A stretch of DNA of 32,580 nt from positions 1-32,580 of the forward strand of contig CAYOEZ010000023.1 in the NCBI GenBank assembly GCA_964402955.1, in the 5' to 3' direction. A model generated the notes under the pieces. The model made no database searches, was not told where the DNA came from, and was given only the letters and a program-made list of their open reading frames with translations. This stretch comes from CAYOEZ01 sp964402955. Lineage in GTDB: Bacteria > Chloroflexota > DTOL01 > DAOUCN01. Made by a program: the position numbers and the translations under genes. Shown piece after piece: positions 1 to 8,484 of this stretch (its first letter is position 1; each line of letters starts with the position of its first letter).

Positions 1-92
1 GTCCCGCGGGCCGGTATGCACCCCTGGCTATCGGCCCGCATCTGCGCCAGTTCAGCCGTCGAACGAGGCGTAAGAAGATCGAAATCGTCCAC
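1..92 (-). CDS. Probable FAD-binding subunit of a molybdenum hydroxylase, N-terminal 30 residues only
   Basis: An open frame begins at a GTG (90-92) and runs off the left edge. Its 30 residues begin VDDFDLLTPRSTAELAQMRA and end CIPARG. This resembles the N-terminus of CoxM/YgfM-type FAD subunits, where a short strand and a 'PRS-x-AE' helix lead into the AGGTDL flavin-binding loop; the frame ends just where that loop would start. A GAGG sequence lies about 10 nt upstream, and the GTG follows the YqeB stop by 11 nt, so the two genes would be co-transcribed. The family call is inference from a short piece; the open frame, start and spacing are seen directly. It would be a second FAD subunit besides the one at 12602-13447. 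Confidence 0.45.
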   Translation of the reverse strand, partial: MDDFDLLTPRSTAELAQMRADSQGCIPARG

Positions 93-103
93 GAGTCATT
101 ACC

Positions 104-901
104 TCATTGGTGCCAGGGTAGAACGCGCAGATGCAGTAGCGCTTCGAGCACTCCGCCGCCGATAGCGCGCGCCTTGTCGGAAATCGTAAAGCAGTGCTCC
201 ACCATGCCGCGCGGGTCGACATCGCCGATTTTCAGCCCGGCTGGAACATTGACGCCGTCATGGATTATACCACGCAGCACGCCGTTTATGGCGCAAATCA
301 CGGCCGAGTCAGAGACATATCCGACCGTCTCCCCCGCCGCCACCTGGTCGCCGATCTGGCGCACGGAGCGGAAGGCGCCAGCGCTGGGCGCCCGCAACAA
401 GCGAGTGATTGCTTCGCCGCCAACTGCTCCCGGCACGCCGCTATCGGGCGCAGCTTCGCCCTGCCAGATCACACGCCCCAGATCGTGCCCGCGCTGCGTT
501 TCGATCACTGCGTGCGCGTCTCGGCCCGCGACGAAGCCGGGTCCCAGCGCAATCACCAGCGGAGCGTCGCTCATTCGTGTATCCAGTTTGCGCTTGGCCA
601 GGCGCGCGTCGACAAGCGCAGCCGGCTGCAGAGCCGCCAGCGTCATCCCCTGCCGGTCGACAAGAACGGGGATGACTCGCCCGGCCAGCGTAGCACGCGC
701 CTGCGCCACATCCGTGACACACATTGCTCCAACCCCCTCAACGGTCACAGAGCCGTCAAAGACCGCCGTGGCAAAGGCAACGGCGCGCCGGATGACCAGA
801 GGCTGCTCGATCTCCAGGATGGCGACATCGTAGCCGGCGGCGTACAGCCGGTGGGCCACCCCGCTGCCCAGGTCTCCGCCGCCACGGATGACAACAAGCA
901 T
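104..901 (-). CDS. yqeB: YqeB / EF2563-family selenium-dependent molybdenum hydroxylase system protein
   Basis: This 265-residue protein has the Rossmann-like N-terminus MLVVIRGGGDLGSGVAHRLY and the ALGPGF and GxVPGAVGGE segments of the YqeB/EF2563 family. Family members accompany selenium-dependent molybdenum hydroxylases and are thought to help insert the labile selenium or mature the cofactor; the chemistry is not settled. I start at 901, not at an upstream in-frame ATG, because AAGGTGAG lies 12 nt before this ATG, the family begins with this glycine-rich strand, and the upstream extension would translate a palindromic repeat. It lies downstream of ssnA on the same strand and just ahead of a partial gene that may be a FAD subunit. 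YqeC, the usual companion, is not in the window. Confidence 0.85.
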   Translation of the reverse strand: MLVVIRGGGDLGSGVAHRLYAAGYDVAILEIEQPLVIRRAVAFATAVFDGSVTVEGVGAMCVTDVAQARATLAGRVIPVLVDRQGMTLAALQPAALVDARLAKRKLDTRMSDAPLVIALGPGFVAGRDAHAVIETQRGHDLGRVIWQGEAAPDSGVPGAVGGEAITRLLRAPSAGAFRSVRQIGDQVAAGETVGYVSDSAVICAINGVLRGIIHDGVNVPAGLKIGDVDPRGMVEHCFTISDKARAIGGGVLEALLHLRVLPWHQ

Positions 902-1001
902 GTGTGCCAATTGCTCACCTTTGTGGGCGCAGCAAGCAGCGCCCCTACCACATCGTGCCCCCAGCAGTTTGTCGGAGAGCCGATGCATGAGGTTCTTTTC
1001 C

Positions 1002-1080
1002 ACCGCAGAGACGCAGAGAGCGCCAAGAAAAGGTCACAAAAGAGCCAGAAACACCTCTGCGTCCTCTGCGTCTCTGCGGT
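1002..1080. repeat. Palindromic intergenic repeat (CCGCAGAGACGCAGAG family)
   Basis: Two 17-bp arms, ACCGCAGAGACGCAGAG (1002-1018) and its exact reverse complement (1064-1080), enclose a 45-bp loop in the ssnA-yqeB gap. The motif belongs to a type of cgcagag-rich intergenic repeat that I recall being common in environmental bacterial genomes. In the transcript it would fold into a long hairpin between the two genes. No T-tract follows either arm, so it is not a canonical intrinsic terminator. Confidence 0.85.
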
Positions 1081-1104
1081 CAAACAACCCTCTCCGGCAG
1101 GCCG

Positions 1105-2496
1105 CTAACACCTCTGCCAGAGCGCGGCAGCCAACTCACGGGCACGGGCGAAGATAGCATCCTCATCCAGCGTCTGCAAGACACGATCCTGCATCAAGAC
1201 ACGCCCATTGACGATGGTCGTTGTCACCAGGCCGCCATCGACGCCAAAGATCAGGTGCCAGGGCAGGTTAGCCGCTGTGACCGGCGTCGGCGACTTGTAG
1301 TCGACGATGATCACATCTGCCGCAGCTCCGACCACCAACTCACCAAAGCGCGCTGGAAAGCCCAGGCTGCCAAAGGCGATGCCCGCAAATTGAGCATTGC
1401 TTGTGATCGCCATCTTTTGCACGTCATCAGCAGGCATAGCACGCGGGTCATTCAGCGCAGCCTTGTGCAAGAGGTAGGCCGTCTTCATCTCCAGGAACAT
1501 GTCGTTGCTCAACCCGTCGTTACCCAGCCCCACCGGGATGGCTTGCTCCAGCATCTCCGTCACGCGTGCCGTGCCGACCGAGTTGTTCATGTTTGAGCGC
1601 GGGTTATGGACGACCATTGTGCCCGTCTTGGCCAGGACGGTCAGCTCATGATCATCAACGTGAATGCAGTGGGCGGCGATCGAGCGCGGGCTGAGCACGC
1701 GCAACATCTGCAACCTGACCATCGTGCGGGCGCGGTGGTAGCGCAGGCTATCCTGCGCGTCGGCGTCGCCCTCAGCCACGTGGATATGGCAGCCGACGCC
1801 CAGCCCCCAGGCAATGCCGGCCGCTTCGGTGATCGTCTCGTCGGACAGGGTGAACGATGCGTGCAGGCCCATCATGGCAGAGAGCATGGGAACGGCAGGA
1901 GCGATCGCTCCCTGGGACGCGGGAAGATTCGCTCCATCCCGTACCAGACGTATGAAGCGCTCGTTCTCGCGTATACCGGCGCGGGCATTCTCCCTCCCGT
2001 TACGGTCGGACACTTCGTAGCACAGGCAGCCGCGCACACCAGCCGCGCCGAACGCACTGGTAAGCACATCGAGCGAGCCGTCGCAGGCATTGGGGCTGGA
2101 ATGATGATCGAACAGTGTGGTCGTGCCGTGGCGGATGGCATCGACCAGGCACACCAGGGCGCTGTAGTAGATATCCTCCGTTTGCAAACTTCGATCAAGT
2201 CGCCACCACAGGCGCTGCAATATCTGCATGAAGTTTTCAGGCGGCTGTGTCTTGAGGGCCATGGCACGCGCAAAGGCGCCGTAGGTGTGCGTGTGCGTGC
2301 AGATCATGCCGGGCATAATATACTGGCCCCGGGCATCGACAAAAGCAGCCTCGGGGTGAGCCTGTCGCAGCGCGGCCGTCTGCCCGATCTCCACAATGAC
2401 ACCGCCCCGCGCCAGCAACGCCCCGTCCGCAAGCAAGCGGCGTTCGCGGCCAAAGGTGATGAGCGTACCATTGCCGATAATGATCTTGTCCGCCAT
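1105..2496 (-). CDS. ssnA: SsnA-type aminohydrolase (amidohydrolase superfamily)
   Basis: This 463-residue protein is of the metal-dependent amidohydrolase type. The N-terminal beta-sandwich strand (KIIIGNGTLITF) is followed by the metal site PGMICTHTHTYGAFAR (H68, H70). Later come CHIHVAEGDA and AHCIHVDD (further metal-binding His) and GNDGLSND (catalytic Asp). The order and the 'THTHTYGAFARAM' wording fit SsnA, a putative aminohydrolase encoded with YgfK, YgfM and XdhD in enterobacteria and with selenium-dependent hydroxylases elsewhere. The substrate is unproven; deamination of a purine or related heterocycle is inferred. AAGGGG precedes the start, and the ATG lies 2 nt after the stop of the O-methyltransferase gene, so the two are translationally close. 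Confidence 0.85.
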   Translation of the reverse strand: MADKIIIGNGTLITFGRERRLLADGALLARGGVIVEIGQTAALRQAHPEAAFVDARGQYIMPGMICTHTHTYGAFARAMALKTQPPENFMQILQRLWWRLDRSLQTEDIYYSALVCLVDAIRHGTTTLFDHHSSPNACDGSLDVLTSAFGAAGVRGCLCYEVSDRNGRENARAGIRENERFIRLVRDGANLPASQGAIAPAVPMLSAMMGLHASFTLSDETITEAAGIAWGLGVGCHIHVAEGDADAQDSLRYHRARTMVRLQMLRVLSPRSIAAHCIHVDDHELTVLAKTGTMVVHNPRSNMNNSVGTARVTEMLEQAIPVGLGNDGLSNDMFLEMKTAYLLHKAALNDPRAMPADDVQKMAITSNAQFAGIAFGSLGFPARFGELVVGAAADVIIVDYKSPTPVTAANLPWHLIFGVDGGLVTTTIVNGRVLMQDRVLQTLDEDAIFARARELAAALWQRC

Positions 2497-2498
2497 GT

Positions 2499-3143
2499 TT
2501 ACCCCTTCTTGTACGCCACCATCAAACCGTCGCGAATCGGAACGATCGAGGTAATCCAGTCAGGATCGCCGCTGATGCGCCGCGTCAGCTCGCGCACGCC
2601 GCGCGTGTCTTCAGATTGGTCGCGCACGTCGAAGATGCGCCCGTGCCAGAGCAGGTTGTCGACGAGCATAACGCCGCCCGGCCGCAACTTCTCTTTGATC
2701 ACGGGCAGCGCGTTCGGGTAGGCGTCTTTGTCGATATCATTAAAGATGATGTCGAACGGCCCATCGGTCTCGCGCAGGGAGCGCACCGCTTCGGTGACGC
2801 GATACTCGACAATGCCGTCGAAGCCCAGCGCGCCCAGATGCTTGCGCGCTCGCTGCGACAGATCACTGCTCCAGACAACGTGGTAGACGGTCCCGCCGCC
2901 ATTTTCCTGCACGGCTTTGGCAAACCATGCCGTGGAGTAGCCATAGCCGGAGCCCATCTCAAACACCCGCCGCGCCCCCATCAGGCGGGCCAGCAGGTAG
3001 CAGAAATGCCCCGACGCCGGGCCGACGATGGGGAAGCCTGTCTGCTGCGCGTATTCTTCCATCGCCTGCATCTCTGGCGGGCGAGGCGGGACGAGACTAT
3101 CCAGATAGCGGCTCAACTGGCCGGAGAGAGGGTCTTGCGGCAT
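2499..3143 (-). CDS. SAM-dependent O-methyltransferase (family 3, CCoAOMT-like)
   Basis: This 214-residue cytoplasmic protein has the SAM-binding motif VFEMGSGYGYSTAWFAKAV and the acidic post-II motif FDIIFNDIDKDAYP, followed by LRPGGVMLVDNLLWHGRI. This is the pattern and length of the O-methyltransferase family 3 that includes caffeoyl-CoA O-methyltransferase and the tRNA-modifying TrmR. The IDKD acidic cluster is the usual divalent-metal site. The start at 3143 is chosen for the AGGAAGG eight nt upstream; an in-frame extension to 3257 has no support. It lies 98 nt downstream of the phosphorylase gene and 2 nt upstream of ssnA. The substrate cannot be read from the sequence. Confidence 0.85.
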   Translation of the reverse strand: MPQDPLSGQLSRYLDSLVPPRPPEMQAMEEYAQQTGFPIVGPASGHFCYLLARLMGARRVFEMGSGYGYSTAWFAKAVQENGGGTVYHVVWSSDLSQRARKHLGALGFDGIVEYRVTEAVRSLRETDGPFDIIFNDIDKDAYPNALPVIKEKLRPGGVMLVDNLLWHGRIFDVRDQSEDTRGVRELTRRISGDPDWITSIVPIRDGLMVAYKKG

Positions 3144-3241
3144 GATGATACCTTCCTGAGAGTTCCACGTGTCGTACACTAGACCAGGGCGACAACGATA
3201 TATGGATATTTTTGTTGCCTGGCGTCTGTGGCGCAGAGCAA

Positions 3242-5800
3242 TTATGCCGCCGCCCACGTGATCAGCCCCATCTCATACGAGTTGCCCATGTCCTCGTTTT
3301 GCGGCAGAATGCGGACATTGTAGCCGTAGCTTCCGCTGCACGTCGTAGCGATGCTGCCGACGAAGACCTGATTACCATCTGCGCGTGCTTCCGCCCACGG
3401 CATCAGCGTGCGCTGGCCGTTGCTGATCTCGCCGCGCTCATCGAGCGGTCCATGGTACAACTCCACAGCCAAATCCTGGGCTTGCAGGCCGCCGGCGACA
3501 ATGACCGCCCGCACCTGGATTTGCGCCCCAACCACGATCTCTTCGGGCGCATCGGACGATACGTCCACGATACGCACATCGCGCCAGGCGCCGCTGAGCC
3601 GGGATTTCCACTGCGCCAACGCCCTGGCCCGCGCGTAGCCATTCGCCGCCAGATGATCGTAGCGCTGCCGCAGGGGAATATAGCAGCTTTCTGCATACTC
3701 GCGCACCATGCGGTTAGTGTTGAAGACGGGCGCACAATCGTGCATCATGGCTTTCATGCGGGCGATCCACCCGCGCGGTAAGCTATCAGAACCACGCTGG
3801 TAGAAGAGCGGGGCCACTTCCTTCTCCAGAAGATCATAGAGCGCGTTCGACTCAACCTCGTCCTGGTAGTTGTAGTCCTGATAGACTTCGCCCTTGCCAA
3901 TCGCCCAGCCAATCTCGGGCCGGTATGCTTCATCCCACCAGCCATCCAGAATGCTCATGTTGATGGCGCCGTTGGCCGCTGCCTTCATGCCGCTGGTGCC
4001 GCTGGCTTCCATGAAGCGGCGCGGGTTATTGAGCCACACGTCGACGCCCTGCACCAGGTAACGCGCGACGCTCATGTCATAGTTCTCCAGGAAGACGATG
4101 CGCGTGCGAAACTCCTCACGGGCGGCTAGCTGGATAACCTGCTTGATCAGCTCTTTGGCTGGAGCATCCAGCGGATGGGCTTTGCCGGCGAAGATGATCT
4201 GCAGCGGGCGATCTTTGCTATTCAGAATGCGCGCCAACCGCTGAGGGTTACGGAAGATGAGACTGGCGCGCTTGTAGGTGGCAAAGCGCCGGGCAAAACC
4301 GATCGTCAACGCCTCAGGATCGAGCACTTCCTTTGCCCGCTCCACATCCGACGGCAGCGCGCCACGCCCTTCAAGCTGCAGGCGCAGTTGTCTGCGCGCA
4401 ACGGCAACCAGCCGCTCGCGGCGGCGCTCATGCGTACGCCACAACTCCTCGTCGGGGATAGAATCGACACGATCCCAGACCGCAGGCTCGGTGGGGTCAT
4501 CATGCCAGTCAGGCCCCAGATAGCGGTCGAAGAGATCAGCCATATCGTTCGACACCCACGAGAGAGCGTGAATGCCGTTGGTGATCGAATCAATAGGGAT
4601 CTCATCCTCCGGCACACCAGGCCACACGACCTGCCACATGCGCCGCGAGACGCCGCGGTGCAGCTTGCTCACGCCATTGGCCCTGGCCGAGAGATGGAAC
4701 GCCAGCACCGCCATGTTGAACGGCTCATCCGGGTTGTTGGGATTGACGCGCCCCAGCGCCAGGAATTGGTCACGGTTCAGAGAAAGCGCAGGGTAATAGC
4801 TCTGGAAATACTTGTCCATGAGATACGGAGCAAAGAGATCGATGCCAGCCGCCACTGAGGTGTGGGTCGTGAACATATTGCCGGCCACCGTCGCCTCGCG
4901 CGCTTCGGCAAAGGATAGAGGCTCCCCCATCAGCAGACGAATACGTTCCAGAGCCAGAAAGGCCGAGTGGCCCTCGTTCATATGACAGACGACCGGCTCG
5001 ATTCCCATCGCCTTCAAGGCACGCACGCCGCCAATGCCCAGCACGAGTTCCTGGCAGATACGCATTTCCGTGTCGCCGCCATAGAGCTGGTTGGTGATGG
5101 ATCGGTCGTCGGGCCGGTTGTCTGCGACATTGGTATCGAGCAAGAAGAGCGCCACACGCCCGACTTGCACACGCCAAATCTGCGCTCTGACAACACGGCC
5201 GGGAAAGCTGACCTCGATCAGCGCTGGCTTGCCGTCGGGCTTTCGCTCCAGAAGAAGCGGCATGGTGTGGAAGTCGTTTATGGGGTAACGTTCCATCTGC
5301 CAGCCGTCAGCAGTCATGTATTGCTGGAAGTACCCCTGCTGGTAGAGCAGCCCCACGCCCACGAGCGGCAAACCAAGATCGCTGGCCGACTTCATGTGGT
5401 CGCCCGCCAGAATGCCTAACCCACCTGAGTAGTTGGGGATGCAGTCGGTCAAACCAAACTCGGCCGAGAAGTAGGCAATCACTGGCTGCGACGGGTCGCC
5501 ACGCGCATGGTACCAGGTTGTTTTGCTCTGCGCGTAGCGGTCGAACTCGTCCAGCACGCGCGCCATGTTGGCCAGGAAGGCGTCGTCCTGCGCAGCCCTG
5601 GCCAGCTTGCTCTGGTCGATTGAGCCGAGGAAAAGAACAGGGTTGTGCCCGGTCTTGTCCCAGAGATCGCGGTCGAGACGGCGCAGCAGATCAATGGCTT
5701 GCCGGTGCCAGGCCCACCATAAGTTGTATGATAGATCCTTCAGCCGGGCCAAACTGGGCGGCAACGATGGAGTTATGTCAAATGAACGAATTGGTCGCAT
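3242..5800 (-). CDS. glgP: Alpha-glucan (glycogen/maltodextrin) phosphorylase
   Basis: This 852-residue enzyme releases glucose-1-phosphate from alpha-1,4-glucans using PLP. The N-terminal segment LARLKDLSYNLWWAWHRQA is the domain (DUF3417) typical of the short bacterial/archaeal alpha-glucan phosphorylase branch. Motifs in order are AEFGLTDCIPNYSGGLGILAGDH, CHMNEGHSAF, GFARRFATYKRA (phosphate/PLP region) and EASGTSGMKAAANG, in which Lys606 should carry PLP. Length and order are complete. AAGGA lies 9 nt before the ATG. The gene begins 12 nt after the amidohydrolase stop, so it is probably transcribed with it, although glycogen use has no evident link to purine breakdown. Confidence 0.95.
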   Translation of the reverse strand: MRPIRSFDITPSLPPSLARLKDLSYNLWWAWHRQAIDLLRRLDRDLWDKTGHNPVLFLGSIDQSKLARAAQDDAFLANMARVLDEFDRYAQSKTTWYHARGDPSQPVIAYFSAEFGLTDCIPNYSGGLGILAGDHMKSASDLGLPLVGVGLLYQQGYFQQYMTADGWQMERYPINDFHTMPLLLERKPDGKPALIEVSFPGRVVRAQIWRVQVGRVALFLLDTNVADNRPDDRSITNQLYGGDTEMRICQELVLGIGGVRALKAMGIEPVVCHMNEGHSAFLALERIRLLMGEPLSFAEAREATVAGNMFTTHTSVAAGIDLFAPYLMDKYFQSYYPALSLNRDQFLALGRVNPNNPDEPFNMAVLAFHLSARANGVSKLHRGVSRRMWQVVWPGVPEDEIPIDSITNGIHALSWVSNDMADLFDRYLGPDWHDDPTEPAVWDRVDSIPDEELWRTHERRRERLVAVARRQLRLQLEGRGALPSDVERAKEVLDPEALTIGFARRFATYKRASLIFRNPQRLARILNSKDRPLQIIFAGKAHPLDAPAKELIKQVIQLAAREEFRTRIVFLENYDMSVARYLVQGVDVWLNNPRRFMEASGTSGMKAAANGAINMSILDGWWDEAYRPEIGWAIGKGEVYQDYNYQDEVESNALYDLLEKEVAPLFYQRGSDSLPRGWIARMKAMMHDCAPVFNTNRMVREYAESCYIPLRQRYDHLAANGYARARALAQWKSRLSGAWRDVRIVDVSSDAPEEIVVGAQIQVRAVIVAGGLQAQDLAVELYHGPLDERGEISNGQRTLMPWAEARADGNQVFVGSIATTCSGSYGYNVRILPQNEDMGNSYEMGLITWAAA

Positions 5801-5812
5801 GGAGTCACATCC

Positions 5813-7129
5813 TTATAGAGCATGAACCAGCCGGCGCGCAATCTCATTCTGCTGCGCCACGAGACGATCAACATCCAGTCCGGCAATCTCGCCTCTTTCA
5901 ATAACTACCTTGCCGTTGATCACCGACAGGGCTACCCGCGGCGGCGTGCAGAGGACGATCGTGCCCACTGGATCGTGCGCCGCGGCGGCGCTGTACGCTA
6001 CGCCGCTAAGGTCAAAGGCAATGAAATCAGCAGCCATACCCGGCGCTAGGTAGCCAATATCGTCGCGTCCCAGCACGCGCGCCCCGCCTGTCGTCGCCAG
6101 CTCCAGGGCGTCCATGACGCTGAAAGCCGCAGCGCCCTTCTCAACCCGTTGCAGGAGCAGCGCCTGGCGCACTTCGGCAATCATGCTCGACGAGTCGTTC
6201 GAGGCGCTGCCGTCCACGGCCAGCCCTACCTTGACGCCGGCCTGCCTCATTTCACGGATGGGGGCGATGCCGGAACCCAGCCGCATATTCGAGCTGGGAC
6301 AATGCGCCACGCCTGTACCCGTGGCGGCCAGTTGCTTGATCTCAGCGGCATTGACGTGCACGACATGAGCCCACCACACGTCCGGCCCCAGCCAACCGAG
6401 TTGTTCCATATACGCCACCGGGCGCGCGCCGAAGCGCTCGATGCAGAACTGCTCTTCGTCTTTCGTCTCGGCAACGTGCGTATGCAGTTGCACCTCGTAC
6501 TGGCGAGCCAGAGCAGCGCAGTCGCGCATGATCTCGGGCGTCACCGAGAACGGCGAGCACGGCGCCAGAACGATGCGCAGCATGGAGTAGCGCTTCGGGT
6601 CGTGGAATTGCTCGATTACCCGCCGGCAATCGGACAGAATCGTCTCTTCGTCCTGCACGACGTGATCGGGTGGCAAGCCGCCCTGCGATGCGCCCAGGCT
6701 CATGCTGCCGCGGCAGGGGTGGAAGCGGATGCCCAACTCCTGCGCCGCCTGAATCTCGTCGTCCAGCCTGCTGTCGTTGGGAAACAGGTACAGGTGATCG
6801 CTGGTCGTGGTGCATCCACTGAGCAGCAGTTCGGCGATACCCACCTTGGCGCTGACATACACGGCTTCGCTCGTTAACCTGCCCCAAATTGGATACTGAG
6901 CCTTGAGCCAATCGAAGAGTTCGGCGTCTTGCGCCGCGGGCAGCGCCCTCGTTAGCGTTTGATACAGGTGATGGTGCGTATTGACCAGGCCGGGCATCAC
7001 CAGCAGCCCGCGCGCGTCGATTATGCGCTCAGCGGTCTGCGGCAGCTCGCTGGTCGGCCCCACCGCCTCGATAATGCCGCCACGCACAAACACGCCGCCG
7101 TCCGCTATGCGCAGGCGAGCGGGGTCCAT
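5813..7129 (-). other. Amidohydrolase part of the read-through ORF, from its first internal ATG
   Basis: If the deaminase is made separately, the first ATG in its own homologous region is at 7129, giving 438 residues beginning MDPARLRIADGG. Family members usually begin about 15 residues earlier with a strand resembling the LLLKHANLLLTM seen just upstream. Between that strand and the repeat there is no ATG, GTG or TTG codon in frame, and no Shine-Dalgarno sequence precedes 7129. The native start therefore appears lost or replaced by the repeat. The predicted reaction is hydrolytic deamination of 8-oxoguanine or a related ring, at a metal site formed by the HHH, HTH and later His/Asp motifs. 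Confidence 0.6.
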
Positions 7130-7918
7130 GGTGAGGAGAAGATTGGCGTGCTTGAGAAGAAGTGTGCTGGCAACGGATTCTAAACTCGGATGACGCGGAT
7201 GGCTGGCAACGGATTCTAAACTCGGATTACACGGATTGGTCGACACAGGCTCTGAACACGGATGGCTGGCATCGGATTCTGAACTCGGATTACACGGATT
7301 GGTCGACACAGGCTCTGAACACGGATGGCTGGCAACGGATTCTAAACTCGGATTACACGGATGACGCGGATTGGAGGACACAGGCTCTGAACGCGGATGG
7401 CTGGGATCCACGGATACGGGTCTGGAGCTTCGGAATGACTGTGGTCGAGCATACCCAATGGCCGCGCTGTTCTCGGCCTTCAGCCAATCGGGCACAAACA
7501 ACCATTGCGTCGCCACGGACAGTGGCGTGGACGCTGCGGGGGGAAAGATGCGATGCGGCTTGAGGCTCCGGTCGCGGAAATCAATGAGCAGTCCAACCAG
7601 GCAGCCGGTTGCCGTCAAATACACAATAACCTGAGCACGATGAGCCGAAGTCAGCCACCCCAAAGCCTTTATCTCGACAACAACTTGTCCCTCGACGACA
7701 AAATCGGGGATGTAATAACCAACCAGCCTGCCCTCGTCGTAGACGGGAAGGTTCTTCTGTGCTTCCACCGACAGGCCACTGGACAGGAGCTCATCCTCAA
7801 GCGCACGCTGATAGATTTCCTCCCGATGTCCCGAGCCCAGCCTGCGGTGGACAGCCATCGCCGCGCCGATTATCTTGTAAGTCAGCCCATCGCAAGGCGT
7901 ATGAACCTTGTCCGCCAT
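5813..7918 (-). CDS. Read-through ORF: GxxExxY protein, 21-residue repeats, then 8-oxoguanine-deaminase-like amidohydrolase
   Basis: One uninterrupted 701-codon frame joins two unrelated families. Residues 1-about 160 are a GxxExxY protein: G30-x2-E33-x2-Y36, then PDF (D72) and VEIKA (E82, K84), a PD-(D/E)XK nuclease-like arrangement, ending near QWLFVPDWLKAE. The ATG at 7918 has GGAGG 8 nt upstream. Residues about 163-245 are translated minisatellite, with a 21-residue repeat that includes HPCSEPVSTNPCNPS. The rest is an amidohydrolase with NTHHHLYQ, LLSGCTTTSDHLYLFP, HTHVAET, TGTGVAHCPSSNMRL and VDGSASND, closest in my memory to 8-oxoguanine deaminase and AtzB-like enzymes. Either this is a genuine fusion, or repeat growth erased the stop of the first gene and the start of the second. 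The frame itself is certain; expression as one protein is not. Confidence 0.7.
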   Translation of the reverse strand: MADKVHTPCDGLTYKIIGAAMAVHRRLGSGHREEIYQRALEDELLSSGLSVEAQKNLPVYDEGRLVGYYIPDFVVEGQVVVEIKALGWLTSAHRAQVIVYLTATGCLVGLLIDFRDRSLKPHRIFPPAASTPLSVATQWLFVPDWLKAENSAAIGYARPQSFRSSRPVSVDPSHPRSEPVSSNPRHPCNPSLESVASHPCSEPVSTNPCNPSSESDASHPCSEPVSTNPCNPSLESVASHPRHPSLESVASTLLLKHANLLLTMDPARLRIADGGVFVRGGIIEAVGPTSELPQTAERIIDARGLLVMPGLVNTHHHLYQTLTRALPAAQDAELFDWLKAQYPIWGRLTSEAVYVSAKVGIAELLLSGCTTTSDHLYLFPNDSRLDDEIQAAQELGIRFHPCRGSMSLGASQGGLPPDHVVQDEETILSDCRRVIEQFHDPKRYSMLRIVLAPCSPFSVTPEIMRDCAALARQYEVQLHTHVAETKDEEQFCIERFGARPVAYMEQLGWLGPDVWWAHVVHVNAAEIKQLAATGTGVAHCPSSNMRLGSGIAPIREMRQAGVKVGLAVDGSASNDSSSMIAEVRQALLLQRVEKGAAAFSVMDALELATTGGARVLGRDDIGYLAPGMAADFIAFDLSGVAYSAAAAHDPVGTIVLCTPPRVALSVINGKVVIERGEIAGLDVDRLVAQQNEIARRLVHAL
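7167..7432. repeat. Minisatellite, 35-bp family with a 63-bp higher-order period, inverted relative to the other two arrays
   Basis: On the plus strand the units read as variants of CTGGCAACGGATTCTAAACT followed by CGGATTACACGGAT. The marker GGTCGACACAGG recurs at 7238 and 7301, a 63-bp period. As 63 is a multiple of three, the array keeps the minus-strand frame open and encodes the 21-residue repeat of the read-through ORF. Its orientation is opposite to the arrays at 7930-8484 and 9355-9625. Confidence 0.9.
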
Positions 7919-7929
7919 CCCCTGTCCCT

Positions 7930-8484
7930 CCGTGCCATCCCTGCTCCCAACCCGCCATCCGTTCCGTGTTCCCAACTCGCCGCCCGTTCTGTGTCATCCG
8001 AGTTCCTAATCCGTTACNNNNNNNNNNNNNNNNNNNNNNNNNNNNNNNNNNNNNNNNNNNNNNNNNNNNNNNNNNNNNNNNNNNNNNNNNNNNNNNNNNN
8101 NNNNNNNNNNNNNNNNNCTCGCCGCCAGTTCCGTGTAATTCGTGTTCCTAATCCGTTGCCAGCCATCCGTGTTCCCAACTCGCCGCCAGTTCCGTGTAAT
8201 TCGTGTTCCTAATCCGTTGCCAGCCATCCGTGTTCCCAACTCGCCGCCAGTTCCGTGTAATTCGTGTTCCTAATCCGTTGCCAGCCATCCGTGTCATCCA
8301 CGTTCTCAACTCGTTTCCAGCATCCGTGTAATCCGAGTTTCCAATCCGTTGGCAGCCATTCGTGTTCCGAATCCGATGCCAGCGCCGGCGTCCGTGATCC
8401 GTATCCCTAATCCGCATAATCCGCGTTCGGAATCCGCGCCCGCCAATCCGTGTAATCCGAGTTCAGAATCCGTTACCAGCGTCC
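7930..8484. repeat. Minisatellite array, 35-bp family, interrupted by a scaffold gap
   Basis: Plus-strand units are variants of TCCGTGTAATCCGAGTTTCC followed by AATCCGTTGCCAGCA. Right of the gap a 61-bp higher-order unit starting CTCGCCGCCAG repeats at 8118, 8179 and 8240, then degenerates into single units up to 8484. Left of the gap the same words continue to about 7930, adjoining the 5' end of the GxxExxY gene. The true length is unknown because of the N run. No spacers of the kind a CRISPR needs are present; the units are contiguous and degenerate. Confidence 0.9.
8018..8117. other. Scaffold gap of 100 N inside a tandem repeat
   Basis: Exactly 100 undetermined bases, a conventional placeholder for a gap of unknown size. 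Repeat units lie on both sides, so the assembly most likely broke on the array. Confidence 0.98.

Noticed and set aside
174..833. Long plus-strand frames opposite YqeB, SsnA and the hydroxylase
   Set aside because: They are antisense shadows in GC-rich coding DNA, with random Arg/Pro/Ser-rich translations and no domain motifs.
902..1003. Upstream extension of YqeB to 1003
   Set aside because: It would translate part of the palindromic repeat, and the family begins at the glycine-rich strand preceded by a good ribosome-binding site at 901.
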